DNA from: Phoma sp. XZ068
Lineage: Eukaryota; Ascomycota; Dothideomycetes; Pleosporales; Didymellaceae
Length of the DNA: 64,000 nt
Reading direction: 5' to 3'
Assembly (NCBI GenBank): GCA_004835665.1
Contig: RBKR01000016.1
Span: forward strand, 310,001 to 374,000
Numbering within the stretch: the stretch's first letter is position 1; each line of letters starts with the position of its first letter. Shown in pieces: positions 1-13,617 of the stretch. Position numbers and translations under genes: made by a program. The notes under the pieces are model-generated. The model ran no database searches, was not told where the DNA came from, and saw nothing but the letters and a program-made list of their open reading frames with translations.

Positions 1-3000
1 TCCTTTATATAATTCTTATAGAAAAGTTAGTTTATAAGGTGCTAGTAGTAATAGTATTCTTATTACTCCTACTTAGATTATAGACTATAATATTATATTA
101 TATTATCTACTTAGTAGTACTATATTTATTACTTACTAATATATATAGTGTATAGAGGTAATTACTTAGCAGATAGAAAATACAACCTATATAATAATAT
201 CTTATATAAGTAAGCCTGCTAGATTATATTATAGCTAAAGAAGCTATTAGTTTACTAATTAATTATTTTTATACTAAGAGTTATAGTAATATTTAGGCTA
301 GATATATAGCAGAGAATTATCTTCTTTATTAGTGTAAGTAATTAACTAATATAAGACTATAATTAGTAACCTTAATTCTATATTAACCTTAGTTATAATT
401 TATCTCTTATAGCTCTTATACTATAGATAGTAGCACTATAGGCAGTCTTAGAGTAGACCTATATTTTTATCTATATAGTATCTAACTAGACTTTATACTA
501 TAGTAGGCCTAAATTTCTAAACTCTACTCTATTAGTACTAAGATAAAGACAGCTGTTAATAATATATATTTTAAGCTATTAATATTCTAAGGGCTTTCTC
601 TAGTTACTATAAATCTCTTATCTAGTATATAATAATATCTTTAAACTTAATTAAAATATTTTTAGTTATTATTTAAGTTAACTACTATAACTTATATACT
701 AGATTCTGTAACCTAAAAACTCCTAGTAAAATAACTCTTAGTTATATATAAATATACTAGTAAGTAGAATATCTAATAGTAAGAGCTAGAGGCAGGTAAG
801 AGTAAAATAGAACTAAAAGTAAGAGTAAGAGGCTTTACTTTATATAGCTACTCTTATTATATATAACTAAGCTATTACTAACTACCCTTAGACTATAGAA
901 GTTCTAGATCTAGGTTACTTACTATATAAGGACTTAATTTATAGCAGTATAGTATAACTAGATCTTACTATAGAATATAGTATACCTTAATACCTTTATT
1001 AGTATATATCTAGTAAGAGTAAAAAGAGTAGTTAGTTTTTATCTACCTGCTAATAGGATCTCTCTATCTCTATAAAGTAGATAAAACTCCTTTATCCCTA
1101 AGTATTAGATATATCTAATAGTAATAGCTTCTTTATACTTAGTTCTACTACTATATATATAATAGTAGCTAAATACTTATTAAGAGTAGACTATTCTTAC
1201 TATTTAAATCTATACTATTAGCTATAGTAAGTCCTATCTTTAATAGAGGTAAAAGAGTAGGCTAAGGCAGGGCACATGTGTCTTTACTTATAGACTATAA
1301 ATATATTATAAACTAGATTATATAGCCTAAATACTACCTACTTAATAATAGCTACTACTTTTATACTATATAATATAGTAACCTTACTTGCTTACTATAG
1401 AGGCAACTACTAAGTATCTTAATTTTCTAGATATACTAACTATAATAGAAGGTTATCTAGCGCTATATATAGGAACTAGTAAGAGTTAAGGTTACTAGTA
1501 GATATATACTAAGCACCTACTATAGTGCTACTGCATTACTAAAGACTAGCTTAAGGCTATTATTTATAAAGCTATTAAGTTTATTACTAGTAAATAAGAG
1601 CTTCTATAAAGTATATAGAGTAATAGTAATAGCTCTACTTAGAAGACTATAAAAGCTGCCCTAATAAGGTAGCTTATATATAATTTATTATAGAATACTA
1701 ATAAGCTATTTAGTAAAAGTAATAAAATAGTACTAGATATAGTTAAGAAGGAGGTAATACTGCGTATTACCTAGAATACTTAAGAGGAGATTAAGATTAA
1801 TAGTAGAGTATATAGTATTAACCTACCTATTAAGCTAGAATATATAAATAATAATATCTTCTTTAGTTATAGTGCTGTAGCCTTACCTACCTGCTTAGCT
1901 ATAAGTATTATAGTAAGTTAGATATACTATCTTAATATAAGTAATATTAAGCCTACTATCTTAAATATCTGCTTAAGCAATATATTATTTATTAAAGCTA
2001 ATAGAACACTAATTAAATATATTACTATAAAGAAGGCTCTCTACCCTAACTTATTTACTAATAGATTAAAGATAATAATATCTATAGATATTTGTTACCT
2101 ACAGCTATATACTATAACTACTACTACTACTAATATTAATAAGGTAAATATATTACTAAGTTCTAATAGTAATAAGATTAGTAACTAATATAAGCTTAAG
2201 GCTGCTATTAATAACTTTGTAAATAGTATTTACTAAAGTAATAACTTTAATATTATTATAGTATTAGTAAAGCCTAAATAAGGCTAGAAAGGTATATACT
2301 TAAAGGTCCTATACTATTATTAAGAGTATATACTAATAAGTATATTATAGTGTTTATGCAACTTTAAGCTCTATTAAACACTAATAGCCTTGCTCTAAAG
2401 ATAAATAAAGGTAAGATAGGTAAAGATAAGTCTAGTAAAGATATATCTAGTAATAATAGGCTTTATAGTAGTAGACCTAGTAATAATAGGCCTAGTAGCA
2501 GCAAGCCTAGTAGCAACTCTACACCTACTAAAAATATAAAAAAGAAGATAATAAAGAAGAAGTCTAGTAAGAGTATATCTAGAACCTTATTAGAATTAAG
2601 ACTATAAATACTATAGCCTAACCTACTAGAAGTATATAGCTCCCTTCCCCTTATTAATAATTTAAATAGATAGATTAGTAATATAGAGAAGAGAGAAGGT
2701 AATAATAACTAGGAGTCTAAGTTACTTAAGTAGTAAGTATACTATACTATTAGTATAGTATAAAACTAACTCTAATAGTATATAAACTAAACTTAATAAT
2801 TTAGAGGTAGGCTTTAAAGCTATATAAGTAACTCTAGAGGAGTAGCACAGCGCAGTATATATATTTAGTATCTTTATATAATAACTGTATAAATAGTATA
2901 CCTCTAAGGACTAGTTTATCCTTATTAATTCTACCTTAGGCTTTAGCTCTAAGTTTAAGGTTATAGCTTATTAAGTAATTAGTACTAATATTATTTATAA

Positions 3001-5479
3001 TATAAACTTTAGCTTAAGATATAGCTGTATTAAGCAGAATTATATAGGTATAGGTAAAACTATATAAATTATTAGCACGTTCTTTCTAAACTTTATCCTA
3101 ATATTTAAATTTTATAAGGGCTCTATACTGCTATCTATCTAGTATTTATACCTTAATTCTAATAGTTTATTTAAAGGTTAGTTACTATAAATTAGGGCTA
3201 TATTCCTATTAGCCTACTCTAATAGTATAGAGCCTTAGCTATAAGACTAGATTAAAGTATTATAAGATAGCTCTCTACTTAAGTAGGCACTATTAAAGTA
3301 GCACCTAAAGATAATTATACTATATAAGTCTAGTAAGACACACTATAAGACTTATAAAGGAGAAGCTAATAGCCTTTACTATAATATTACTATAGACAAC
3401 TTTATTAAGATGCTACCTTAACTAGACTAGGATAATAATATACACTCTATATATAGCTTTATATTAGACCTTAAAGACAGGCTAGAAGGACCTAAAATCT
3501 AATACTTAGGCCCTAGCTTATAGCCTAATTACCTACTTACTACTATAAGTAAACTAAGTTTAACTAGTAGTAGAATCTTTATTATCTATATAAATAAGTA
3601 TTAGTAGAGCTAACTCTATAATATAATCTAACTAAATACTAAACTAATTTAGGAGCTTAATAGTAGTATTAATAAAATAAATCTATTATACTCTAAGAAG
3701 TTAAAAGATCTCTATAAAGAGTATTAATTACTTATTAACTAGAGCCTTAAGGGGGGTAGAGATAGTAGGTAGTATAATTAGGCTATATAAATAGCTATAT
3801 AGAAAGACTACTAAGGTGTTAGGAAGACTATAATAATAGTCTATAACCTTCTATATATAGTATAGGTTATTATTAATAAAATCTACTTAGCTAGTAGTAA
3901 GAATACTTTAACCTATATAGGTATTATTAATCTCTTTAATTCTCTTATTAAAGACCTAGCTCTATAACTCTCCTTTATAGTAATTATAAGCTCTACTATA
4001 GTAAATAGTATTATAACTATACTTATCTTTATACTTAAGAGATTAAGGTATAAAGATACTACCTAGAAGAAACTACTAGATAAAGCTGTCTAGTTTCTCT
4101 AGAAGTATAACCTTAAGAAGATACTAAAGACCTAAAAATTATTTAAGAAGGTATCTAGAAAAGACCTTACCTAACTAATTACTAAGAAGATTAAGAATAA
4201 CCTAAAGATAAAGGATATTCTTAAGGTTATTATAGAGATTATTAGAATATACTTTATTAGTTATAACTATTACTCTATAGATATATAAGGTTATAAACTA
4301 AACCTAATAGACTATATACTAAAGGACTAGTACCTCTCTATTATATTTAAGCCTAACTACTATAAAATACTTAAAAATATTAAGTAAAATATCTAGGTAT
4401 AAGTTAATAAATAATATAATAAAGTAGTTATAGAATAGAATAACCTTAGTAGTAAGAGTTTAGGAAAACTAAAGCCTAAGTATTAGTCTACTATATCTAT
4501 TAATCTAGAAAGCTACTAGAAGGCTAAGGTACTAGCTAGCTTCTTAAACTTTTTTAATACTATATATAAATACTAAGATAGATATCTAGAGAAAACCTTA
4601 CTTATTAGTAAAGATACTAGTTAGGGTAATAACCTTAGTAAGACTAACTTTAAGCTTAATAAAATACTTAAGAACCTTATAAAGATACTTAGGTTAATTA
4701 TCTATAGGGCTATTAATAGTATCTATAATAGCTCTACTAAAATAGAGTATATACTATTTAAAGTAATAAAGATATTATAAGAGCTTACTACTACTTCTAA
4801 CCTAAGGAAAGATTAACTAGATCTACTAAGTATTACTTATAGAAGTAAGTACTATATTACTTTAAATATATAGTTATATAAGGTAATTATTTTTATAATA
4901 AGTCTTAGGTATCTCTATACTTTATACTCTAGGTTATAGTACTAATATAGGTATAGAGAATAGTTAAGGAGTTTAGGTAAAAGTATATAGCTTAGGTAGG
5001 TAAGAGTCTAGACAAGAATATAGAAGTATTAAGGTAGTATAAGTTCTATAACTTTAATACTAATTAAGTTAAGAATAATATCTAGTTTATAGTAGCTAGA
5101 CTAAAGATAGTCTACTAGTCTATTAACCTTATTAAGGGTTATATCTTTAAGGCTCTAGAACTATATAGTATTAATATAGAGGTAGTATAGTATAAATATT
5201 ATAGATTTTAAATTAACTAGGTTATAGCTAAGGTTAAGCTTAACTTTCTAGTTTATATAGGTTTATATATAGAGGAACTTATATATATATAGAACAAGAT
5301 TAAGAACAGGTTTATAGTATAATACTAAGCTATATAGCTTAATAAGATCTAGAATCTAGCTAGAGCTATAGAGGATAACTATAAGAAAGTATAGCTAGAT
5401 AGTAAGTACTACTATTAAATATAGATAGTCTAATATAGAATTTAGACTAGGCTCTAGTAGAATAATTACTAAGTACTAT
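1..5479. repeat. RIP-degraded repeat block, left part
   Basis: The stretch is made almost wholly of TA, TAG, CTA and TTA words. CpA and TpG are strikingly rare and no reading frame of 60 codons is open on either strand. That is the expected end-state of repeat-induced point mutation in a duplicated element. I could not name the parent element. The only protein-like hint is a possible P-loop (Gly-Ile-Gly-Lys-Thr) in plus-strand frame at 3,047-3,061, followed after one stop by a hydrophobic run as in helicases; this is weak. Parent could be any transposon class. Confidence 0.8.
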
Positions 5480-5950
5480 ACTCCTTACTATAGTATACTT
5501 ATAGTTTAATTTTATTTATACTACTTATACTAAACCTTTAGGTTCCTTTTACTCCTTGCTATAGTATATTTATAGTTTAACTTTATTAAAGCTATATATG
5601 CTAGGAACTTACAGCTATTCTACTCCTTACTATAGTATATCTACTATTTAGTTTTATTTATACTACTTATACTAAGAACTTAGGGCCCTTCTACTCCTTA
5701 CTATAGTATACTTATAGTTTAACTTTATTAAAGCTATATATAGTAAAAACTTAAGGCCCTTCTACTCTTTACTATAGTATACTTATAGTTTAACTTTATT
5801 AAAGCTATATATACTAAAAACTTAGGGCCCTTCTACTCCTTACTATAGTATACTTATAGTTTAACTTTATTAAAGCTATATATACTAAAAACTTAGGGCC
5901 CTTCTACTCTTTACTATAGTATACTTATAGTTTATCTATATTAAAGCTAC
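5480..5950. repeat. 71-bp tandem repeat, about 6.5 copies
   Basis: A unit of about 71 bp is repeated head to tail, with unit starts (the word CTCCTTACTATAG or close variants) near 5,480, 5,550, 5,621, 5,692, 5,763, 5,834 and 5,905. Each unit contains ACTTTATTAAAGCTATATAT and most end with TTAGGGCCCTTCTA. The first and third units carry a shared variant (TTTATACTACTTATACTAA in place of the TTAAAGC segment), so the array expanded from at least two unit types. It lies inside the RIP block and probably belongs to a transposon non-coding region. Confidence 0.85.
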
Positions 5951-8300
5951 TTATATACTTTACTAATTCTAGGTAAAGAGATACCTCTACTTTATAAATA
6001 ATAACTCTAATTAGCTAGTAAATGCTATACTCTAAGCCTTTATTACTAAATGCTATATAAAAAAATACTCTACTAATAATTTATAGTAAGGTAAGATATA
6101 GTTACTATACTATATATATAGTATAGTAAGGTTTACTAATTCTACTATATATAAAGTATAGTAACTTATTATCTAGTATATATAGTGCTTACTATCTCCT
6201 ATATTTACCTTTATCTAATCTATATTATTAGGTTGCTATAAGTAAGCTTACCTTTATAAACCTTCTATCTTTATTACCTAGATACTACCTTTTCTCTTTA
6301 TATACTTACTATATATGCCTTTAACCCTACTATAAGACCTATTAATATATTCTCTAAGACTATAAGACACTACTACTATACCTTTAAAGCTAATAATAGC
6401 TAAGCTAGCTATACCTATATAATAGAACTTATATATATAAGTAAAAGAAAAAGGCTGCTCTATAATTATATCTATTATAATATACTTTAGTTTAGATAAA
6501 GATAGCCTAAAGTAGATATATATAGATATTAATAAATAGATTAAGTTAATATAAGGGTTCCTAGCTCTTATAAGTTAGTACTATAAGGTAAAGGTAAAAC
6601 TACCTTATAATTAGTAGGATATAGATACTAAGACACGCTAGGTAGAGTAATAGCTAGCTAAAGAGAGTAAGTATATATACTACTTTAGTAATAAGAATAT
6701 AGAAGCTCTAGAAGTGCTTAAGAAGGAGGTAGCTTAAAAACTAGTTTTTAACTTAAAGGTTAAGGTTAGAAAGAATATAGTAAGAATAGAGAAGAATATT
6801 AATATAGAACTTTCTTTAATAAAGCTATTAGTAAAGCTACTACCTAGCAGAGCCTATTTATAATTACTATTCCTATTATAGCTACTAGAGCTATTCTTAG
6901 CTTCCTTCTATTAGAATCTCTTTATTTATCTAATACCTTTTATAATAGTAATAGTAAAGCTATATATATATAATAACTATTAACTACTCTAAGACTAGAT
7001 TAGTAACCTACTATAGTTTAATATTAGACTTATAGATTCTAAATTATAATCTATAATTATAAGGCTCCTATTCTACTTCTTACTTATAGACAGGTTACTC
7101 TTAAAAATAGTAGTAGGTAGTTTTACTAGTAATAATATATTTATAGTAAAGCTTATAGACTTTATATAGTAAAATATCTTATTAGGACTTTTAAAGGTAT
7201 AGAAGGAGTATAGCTATAGTATAGAACTTACTTATACCTAGAGTAAGAGCCTAGCTAATAATAATAACTTTACTATTACTATTAATAACTTTATTAACAG
7301 GCTACGCAAGTATATAGATATATATATTACTCTTATACTTAGTACTAGAGACACTTTAATAACTAGTATATATATAGTATACTCTTATTTATACTATATC
7401 TAATAGTTTATAATATAGATAATACTAGGACCTCTAATATAAAAGAGTTGTCTAGCTATTATATAGGTATATACTTCTAACTATACTCTATCTAAATTTT
7501 AGCTAATAAGAGATACTTTTAAGATTATACTTTTATAAGTTTACTAAAGAAGATAAAGGTATATATAAAAATAAAGATATTAGGCAACTATAAGAAATAG
7601 AAGTAAGGTAAAGAGATTATAGAATTAGAAGATAGTAATACTATATAACTATAGAAGAGCTATATAGTAGTAAGAGTAAGTATATTAAAGATAAAAGAGA
7701 TTATTAGTGCTAATATTCTTAGCAAGGAATAAAGCAGAGGCAACTTAGAAGGCAGCAAGAATAACTACTTTAAAAAGTATAATTAAAGTAACTAACTATT
7801 AGAGGAAGAAGAACTCTTTAATACTAATATAAAGATAGACTTAAACTAGCATAGGCTAGTAAAGTAGTTAGTTTCTATAGGATACCTAGACTAGTATACT
7901 TAGTGTCTTAGTATAGAGAAGTAGTAGCATAATACTAGATTAGATTTGCTGCTAAATTCTATTATAATTAATATCTAAACTATATACTATAAATATAAAG
8001 AAGGTTAGATAACTTAAATTAATATCTTATAATTAATTAATATTAAGGTTTAAAATATACTCTACTTATAGTATAGGTAGTAGTAGTAGGTAAGTAGAGA
8101 ATAGTAAGCTTAGTCTATACTATAGGGTATAGTATAAGTAGAAAATCTATAGTATATTAAGCTCTATATAATAATATAGTAATTCTAAAGTAAGTAATCT
8201 CTAGATATAGCAGGCCTATTATAGATAGTATAGGTTTTTTAAGTATATAGTAGGGGTAGTATAGACGTTATAGCTGTTTTTAAAATATTATAGTGTTATT
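5951..8300. repeat. RIP-degraded repeat block, middle part
   Basis: Same TpA-saturated composition as the left part and no open frame. I read both strands for reverse transcriptase, integrase, transposase and helicase motifs and recognised none with confidence. It may hold the 3' portion of the adjacent minus-strand gypsy element (beyond the integrase) and part of a second element. Near 8,300-8,330 a short word (TTATTAGGG) recurs about three times; it is not a telomere repeat. Confidence 0.7.
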
Positions 8301-11300
8301 AGGGTTATTAGGGTTATTAAGGTTATAAGCTAAATATTAAATAATTATTCTAGTGCTTTAATTTCTATATAAGAATTATATAGAGATTACCTATAATATA
8401 GAAGGTAAGTACTATAAAAGGTGCTAATAGAGATTATTTTAAATTTATAGGCACCCTTTAATATATATATAGTTTTAGCTCTATAGATATAATCTTTATT
8501 CTAGTTATACTATTGCCTATAGTACTATACTATAATTATATACTTTTAGTACTAAAAATATTTTTTCTAATATATTAGCTACTATAAGTATAGTCTAATA
8601 GTTTAATATAAAGAGCTTATCTTTATTACTAATAATTAATTCTAGTATACTATAGTAATAAATAATCCTATCTAGAAATACTTGTATAAGCTACTCTATA
8701 GTATAACTATATTAAAATAGTATTATTTCTACTGCTTTAGTAAACCTATCTACTATAATAAAGATTAAGTTATAGGTATATCCTATAATAGGGTCCTTAG
8801 AGATTAGTAGTTATATAATAAAGTCTATTATAATATTTATCTATAGTGCTATAGGTAGCTCTATTACTTATATCTCTCTATATTTTATATAAGTACTATA
8901 CTTGTTTTATTAATAATTAATATAGTTCTTAATAAATTTAGTAACCTTATTCTTTATATATCTAAACTTATAGTATTATCTAATAAGTTCTATTATTTAT
9001 ATTATACTAGAGTGTCTATAAAGTAGATTATTATAGTATTATATAATAATTTCTATTTAAAGTTCCTCTAGTACTATTATAGGTATATATTATTCTTATT
9101 AAACTTATATTATATTATTAAGCTGCTAGGATAGTCCTAGTAATCTATCCTTATATATCTATAGAATAGTATGTTCTTTAATTATTTTTTCTCCTGCAAG
9201 ATTATATTATTAACTTAGTATATTAGCTCTTGTATTATCTTTTCCTAGAGTATATATTATTTTAAACTTATATTACTCTAGTAATTCTAACTATTATACC
9301 TATTAGCTATTAAGCTTCTTAGTTATAGTAAAGTATACTAGGTTCTTATAGTCTATAAAGATAGTAAGTTCTAAGTAGCTTTCTATATAGATTTACTAAT
9401 ACTTTAGTATATCTATAATTACTATAAGTTCCTTATTATAAATATTATATTATTCTTCTAGCCTAGAAAACTTTCTTAAGTAATAAGTAATTAGATACTA
9501 TTTACTATTATATTCCTATAATATATATACTCCTAATACTAGTTCTAAGGTATTAGTTTTAATTTATAGTAGTTTATTACTTCTAAATATAACTAATATT
9601 AGTAGCTTAATATATACTTACTTAAGTAATTAGAATGTATCTTCTTATTCCTACTTCTAATAAAATAGTATATCTTTTTATATAAGCTTTATAAGTAGTA
9701 GAGCTTTCTTAGAGTAGTCCTTAATAAAGTATTAGTTAAAGTTAATAAACCTAAGAAATTCTTAAATCCCTTTAACTATTACTAGGGTTAGCTAGTTTTT
9801 AATAACCTATATTTTCTTTTTACTTATCTTAACTCTATATCTTTCTATAATATAGCTAAGAAATTCTACTTCTTCTTTATACTATTTATACTTCTTTAGT
9901 TTAAGTTAGAGGTCTGCTTATTCTAAGTAGTTAAGAACTTCTTTTATATATATAATATATTCTCTTAATATCTTTAAGTATACTAAGATATTATTAAGGT
10001 AAGCTACTACTGTCCTGTCTAAGTGTACCCTTAATATATTATTAACTAGTTCTTAATATATAGCTAGTGCGTTAGTTAGCCTAAATAGTATAACTATATA
10101 CTTATAAAGACTATAATAGGTTCTAAATACTATCTTCTATTCCTTGCCTTCTTTTATATATATAAGGTTGTATGCTCCTTATAGGTCTAGCGTAGTAAAG
10201 TATTATACTCTAGCTAAGTAATCTTATAACTTAGATATATTTAGTAATAAGTACCTATTCTTAATAGTAATATTATTAAGTTTTTAATAGTTAATATATA
10301 GTTAGTTACTACTATCTTTCTTTAGTATAAAGAGAATAAGGTATCCTATAGGTAATTTTAATTATCTAATAAATCCCTTCTTAAGGTTCTTATTAATATA
10401 CTTATAAAGTACTTAGAGTTCCTTTTCTAATAGTTTATATATTAGCCTAAAAGTTAGTATCTTTTCTTTCTAGAGCTTAATCTTATAATTCTAGAGTTTA
10501 TTCTATAGTAATACCTTTATAGTCTTCTTATTATAGAAGAGTTCTTTATAACTCTTATATTTATCTAGAATATTAGGAGGTACACTATTCTTCTTCTTAA
10601 CTCTTACTTTATAACCTATAGAGTATTTAGTGCCTATAGAGTTAACTACTCTATCTTAGTATATCTTATTTAAAAAGATATTACTAATCTTTTTCTTATC
10701 TACTAGTTATATTATAAACTATATAGGTCTTAATATAGTTATACTATATCTATATCTAAATAAAAGCTTAGATATCTTCTAATTAATTCTTAGGTTATAC
10801 TTTTATAACTATAGGATTCCTAATATAATATTATAGATAGCTATTCTAAAGATATTAAGGGTAAATATCTCTTTATAGTTTTCTAACTTTAATAGTATAT
10901 TAGTCTTATAAGTAACTATAAAGTTATCTAGTATTAACTGCCTGTTAGCTACTCTAAGAATATAAGTAATCTCTTTTCTATATAACTAGAGTCTAGCTTA
11001 TTTTACTATAGCTTCTAAGATATAGCTACTCTCTACTTTTAAGTCTAATATTACTATAAATCTTTATCTATTAATAAAGATTAGTAGTTTAGTAAGTAAG
11101 TCTACTCTAATAGTATTAATAGTCTTATACTAGGAGCTAGTTAGTATAGGCCTAAAAAATACTACTCTAGTCTAAATCTATAGACTTTCTTCTTACTAGC
11201 ATAGCGTGTGTATTTCTTATTTATATATAGCTGCTACTAATATTCTTTATAGGCTTTATTAATAATTATTTATATATCTAGAATATCTTTAGGGCGTGTG

Positions 11301-13066
11301 TACCCTAGAAAGTATAATTATATATACTTATTAAATAAGTAATCTAAGTATTATACCTATATATACTAATACTATTCCTTTTTATATTATTATGTGTTAA
11401 TAGGGAATATTTAGTATTTAACTTTCTTATTATAATATTCCTTGCACCTATTATATAGGTATTACTCCTATAATATTTTATAGTAAAATAGGTTTTATTT
11501 ATTAATTTTATATAATATAGTAGTTTATATTTATATAGTAATTACTAGTTAAGTAAAGTCTAGTTTATCTTTTTATAGTAGGTTATAATTCTAGTATTTA
11601 AGCTTAGCTACTATTATATAGTTTTATTCTACCTATTCCTAGAATATTTCTTTAGCCTAATCTTTATTCTATAGTATACTATTTATTAGTTATTACTTAA
11701 ATTAGCTTAAGGTATTAAGGTTATATAAGAGGTAGGCTTGTATATACTTAGCTTCTATTTCTTATATAGCTTATAAGAGCGTAGAATACTCCTTACTATT
11801 ATATTATAGGTATTCCTTAAGTAGTTCTAGAGTAAGTTGTCTATAGATAGTATTATATAATTTATTATTACCTTGCCTAATATTCTTATTATACTTCTAT
11901 ATTATTAGCTTATTCTTAGAATCTAAAGTCTATATAGTATAAGATTTATAGTATAGTGTCTTAGGTTTAGCATAGATTTCTAGAATTCTAGGTATAGTCT
12001 TGTATATATATTCTAGCTTAGAGTTTATAAGAAGTTGTCTAATTTCTTTAGTAAGAATTTCTTATTTACTAGTATCTATATCCTTATTATATAAGGTATA
12101 GGTAATAATATTAATCTATTAGAAGACCTTATTCTTTAAATAATAGTCCTTAGTAAAGTGTTCTAGCTTACTATAGTTATAGCAGTTCCTACTCTTATTT
12201 CTATTATTATATTCTTTATTCTTTTTATTCTAATATAGTATAGTAGTAGGTTCTTTATAGATATTAGATAAGTCTATTACCTTAGGTCTATAGTATCTAC
12301 TCTAGGTATTGCTATAGATCCTATATCTTATATTAGGGTAATAGCTATTTCTATAGCCTTTATAGTAAGTATTACTATACTATTAGTTATATAGTAGTTA
12401 AGGTAACTAGGTTATAACTTAAGTATATAGGTTATTATATAACTCTTATTAAAGTTTATAGAGTTAAATATTAATATTAATAGCCTTGCTAGTAAGGTTA
12501 TTAAGAGTATTAATTTTTATACTAGTGTATATAAGTTCCTTCTTAATCTTAGGCTTTAGTCCTTATTAAAATATAGTTATTAGTATAGTATTATTCTAGT
12601 CTGTGTTATAGGCTAAAGCCTAGAATTCTATAGTATAGTTAGTAGCTAAGGTAGTCTAATAAATATACTATATACTGCGTCTAGTAATAACTAGTATATT
12701 AGAGACTTTAAAGATTTATTAAATCTTATCCTTAAAGTATCTAAAATTATTAAGCTATATATTATCTTTAATAGACATAGTATTAATTATCTTATTCTAT
12801 ATAAAGGGCTTAATCTATTTAAATATATTACCTTATATATAAGAAGCTACTAGTTTAACCTTCTAATCCTTATTAATAGTTATACCTTAGAAGGTAAAAA
12901 AAAGGTTAAACTAGAGCAGCTAGTTCTTAAGCTTAGATTAATCTCTATAGTAAAGGTCTAGTTTAGTAACTTTAAGTTTATAACTTACTAGTCCTATATT
13001 AGTTATAGTAGAGGTACTATTAATAATATAATCTTCTAATATATTACTTATTTTTAGAGTATTTAA
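8301..13066 (-). mobile_element. Ty3/gypsy LTR retrotransposon relic, RIP-inactivated
   Basis: Read on the minus strand, stop-riddled but collinear gag-pol remnants are clear. A gag zinc-knuckle remnant (C-Y-N-Y-S-K-L-E-H-F spacing) lies near 12,147-12,193. A reverse transcriptase segment around 10,140-10,200 reads LDL-GAYNL-IKEGKE, and its catalytic box at 9,984-10,001 reads YLNNIL where YLDDIL is expected. The connection segment EEVEFLSYII and FLRFINFN-YFI follows at about 9,690-9,900. RNase H residues NKELIVIID and DYKNLVYFT lie at about 9,310-9,460. Integrase remnants NLLYRH, KFIKNY and FIIVDRFTK lie at about 8,640-9,040. The order gag-RT-RNaseH-integrase is that of Ty3/gypsy. Asp to Asn in the catalytic box is a G-to-A change, as RIP makes. 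The exact ends are uncertain. Confidence 0.85.
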
Positions 13067-13616
13067 AATATTAAGGTTATATTCTAAGTAAAGCTTATAA
13101 ATACTTCTAAGGTTAGTTCTCTAGAATAAATAGATATATAGTAGATTATAGAGGGTATAGATGCTTAGTAAAACACTATAGTAACTATAGGTAATAATAA
13201 GTAGTATAGAGTAGACTATCTATCTTAAAAGTTAGGTTATAGTAAAGAGTATAGATAGTTAATCTGTCTGTCTTAATATATAGGTAGAGTTCTAATAATA
13301 AAGTATATTAATTAGGTTAAATATACTACTATAAGGGTAGTGTTTCTAATTGCTATATACTATAATAATTATAGTAGCTTACCTAGCTTACTATAAGCTA
13401 TATAAGCTAAGATTACTAAGCTTAATATAAGCTATATAAGCCTTTATATATAGTCTACCTAGCTTACTTACTAAGGGGTAAGCTTATTATATAACCTATA
13501 ATAAAACTATACTATAACTATACTATATAGAAAGCCCTATATAATTATTATATTAGAGCTATTAGTATCTATAGCTGTTAGTATTCTAGTTAGCTAGTTA
13601 TAAGTAGATTATAATA
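13067..13616. repeat. Direct repeat A, LTR-like, left copy
   Basis: This segment matches 16,650-17,147 with scattered transitions and a few indels. Shared stretches include the left edge TATTAAGGTTATA, the block AAGTAAAGCTTATAAATACTTCT, and the right edge GATT-R-TAA-Y-A. The right copy reads GATTGTAACA there, so its minus-strand reading starts TGTTAC, as fungal LTRs often do. This copy lies immediately upstream (minus sense) of the gypsy gag remnant, so it could be that element's 5' LTR. I did not find a clean matching copy at the integrase end, so the assignment is tentative. Confidence 0.6.
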
Positions 13617-13617
13617 T

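Noticed and set aside
8295..8335. TTATTAGGG repeated about three times, looking like telomere repeats
   Set aside because: The unit is not TTAGGG, copies are few and not in an end-of-chromosome context; it is ordinary RIP-block simple sequence.
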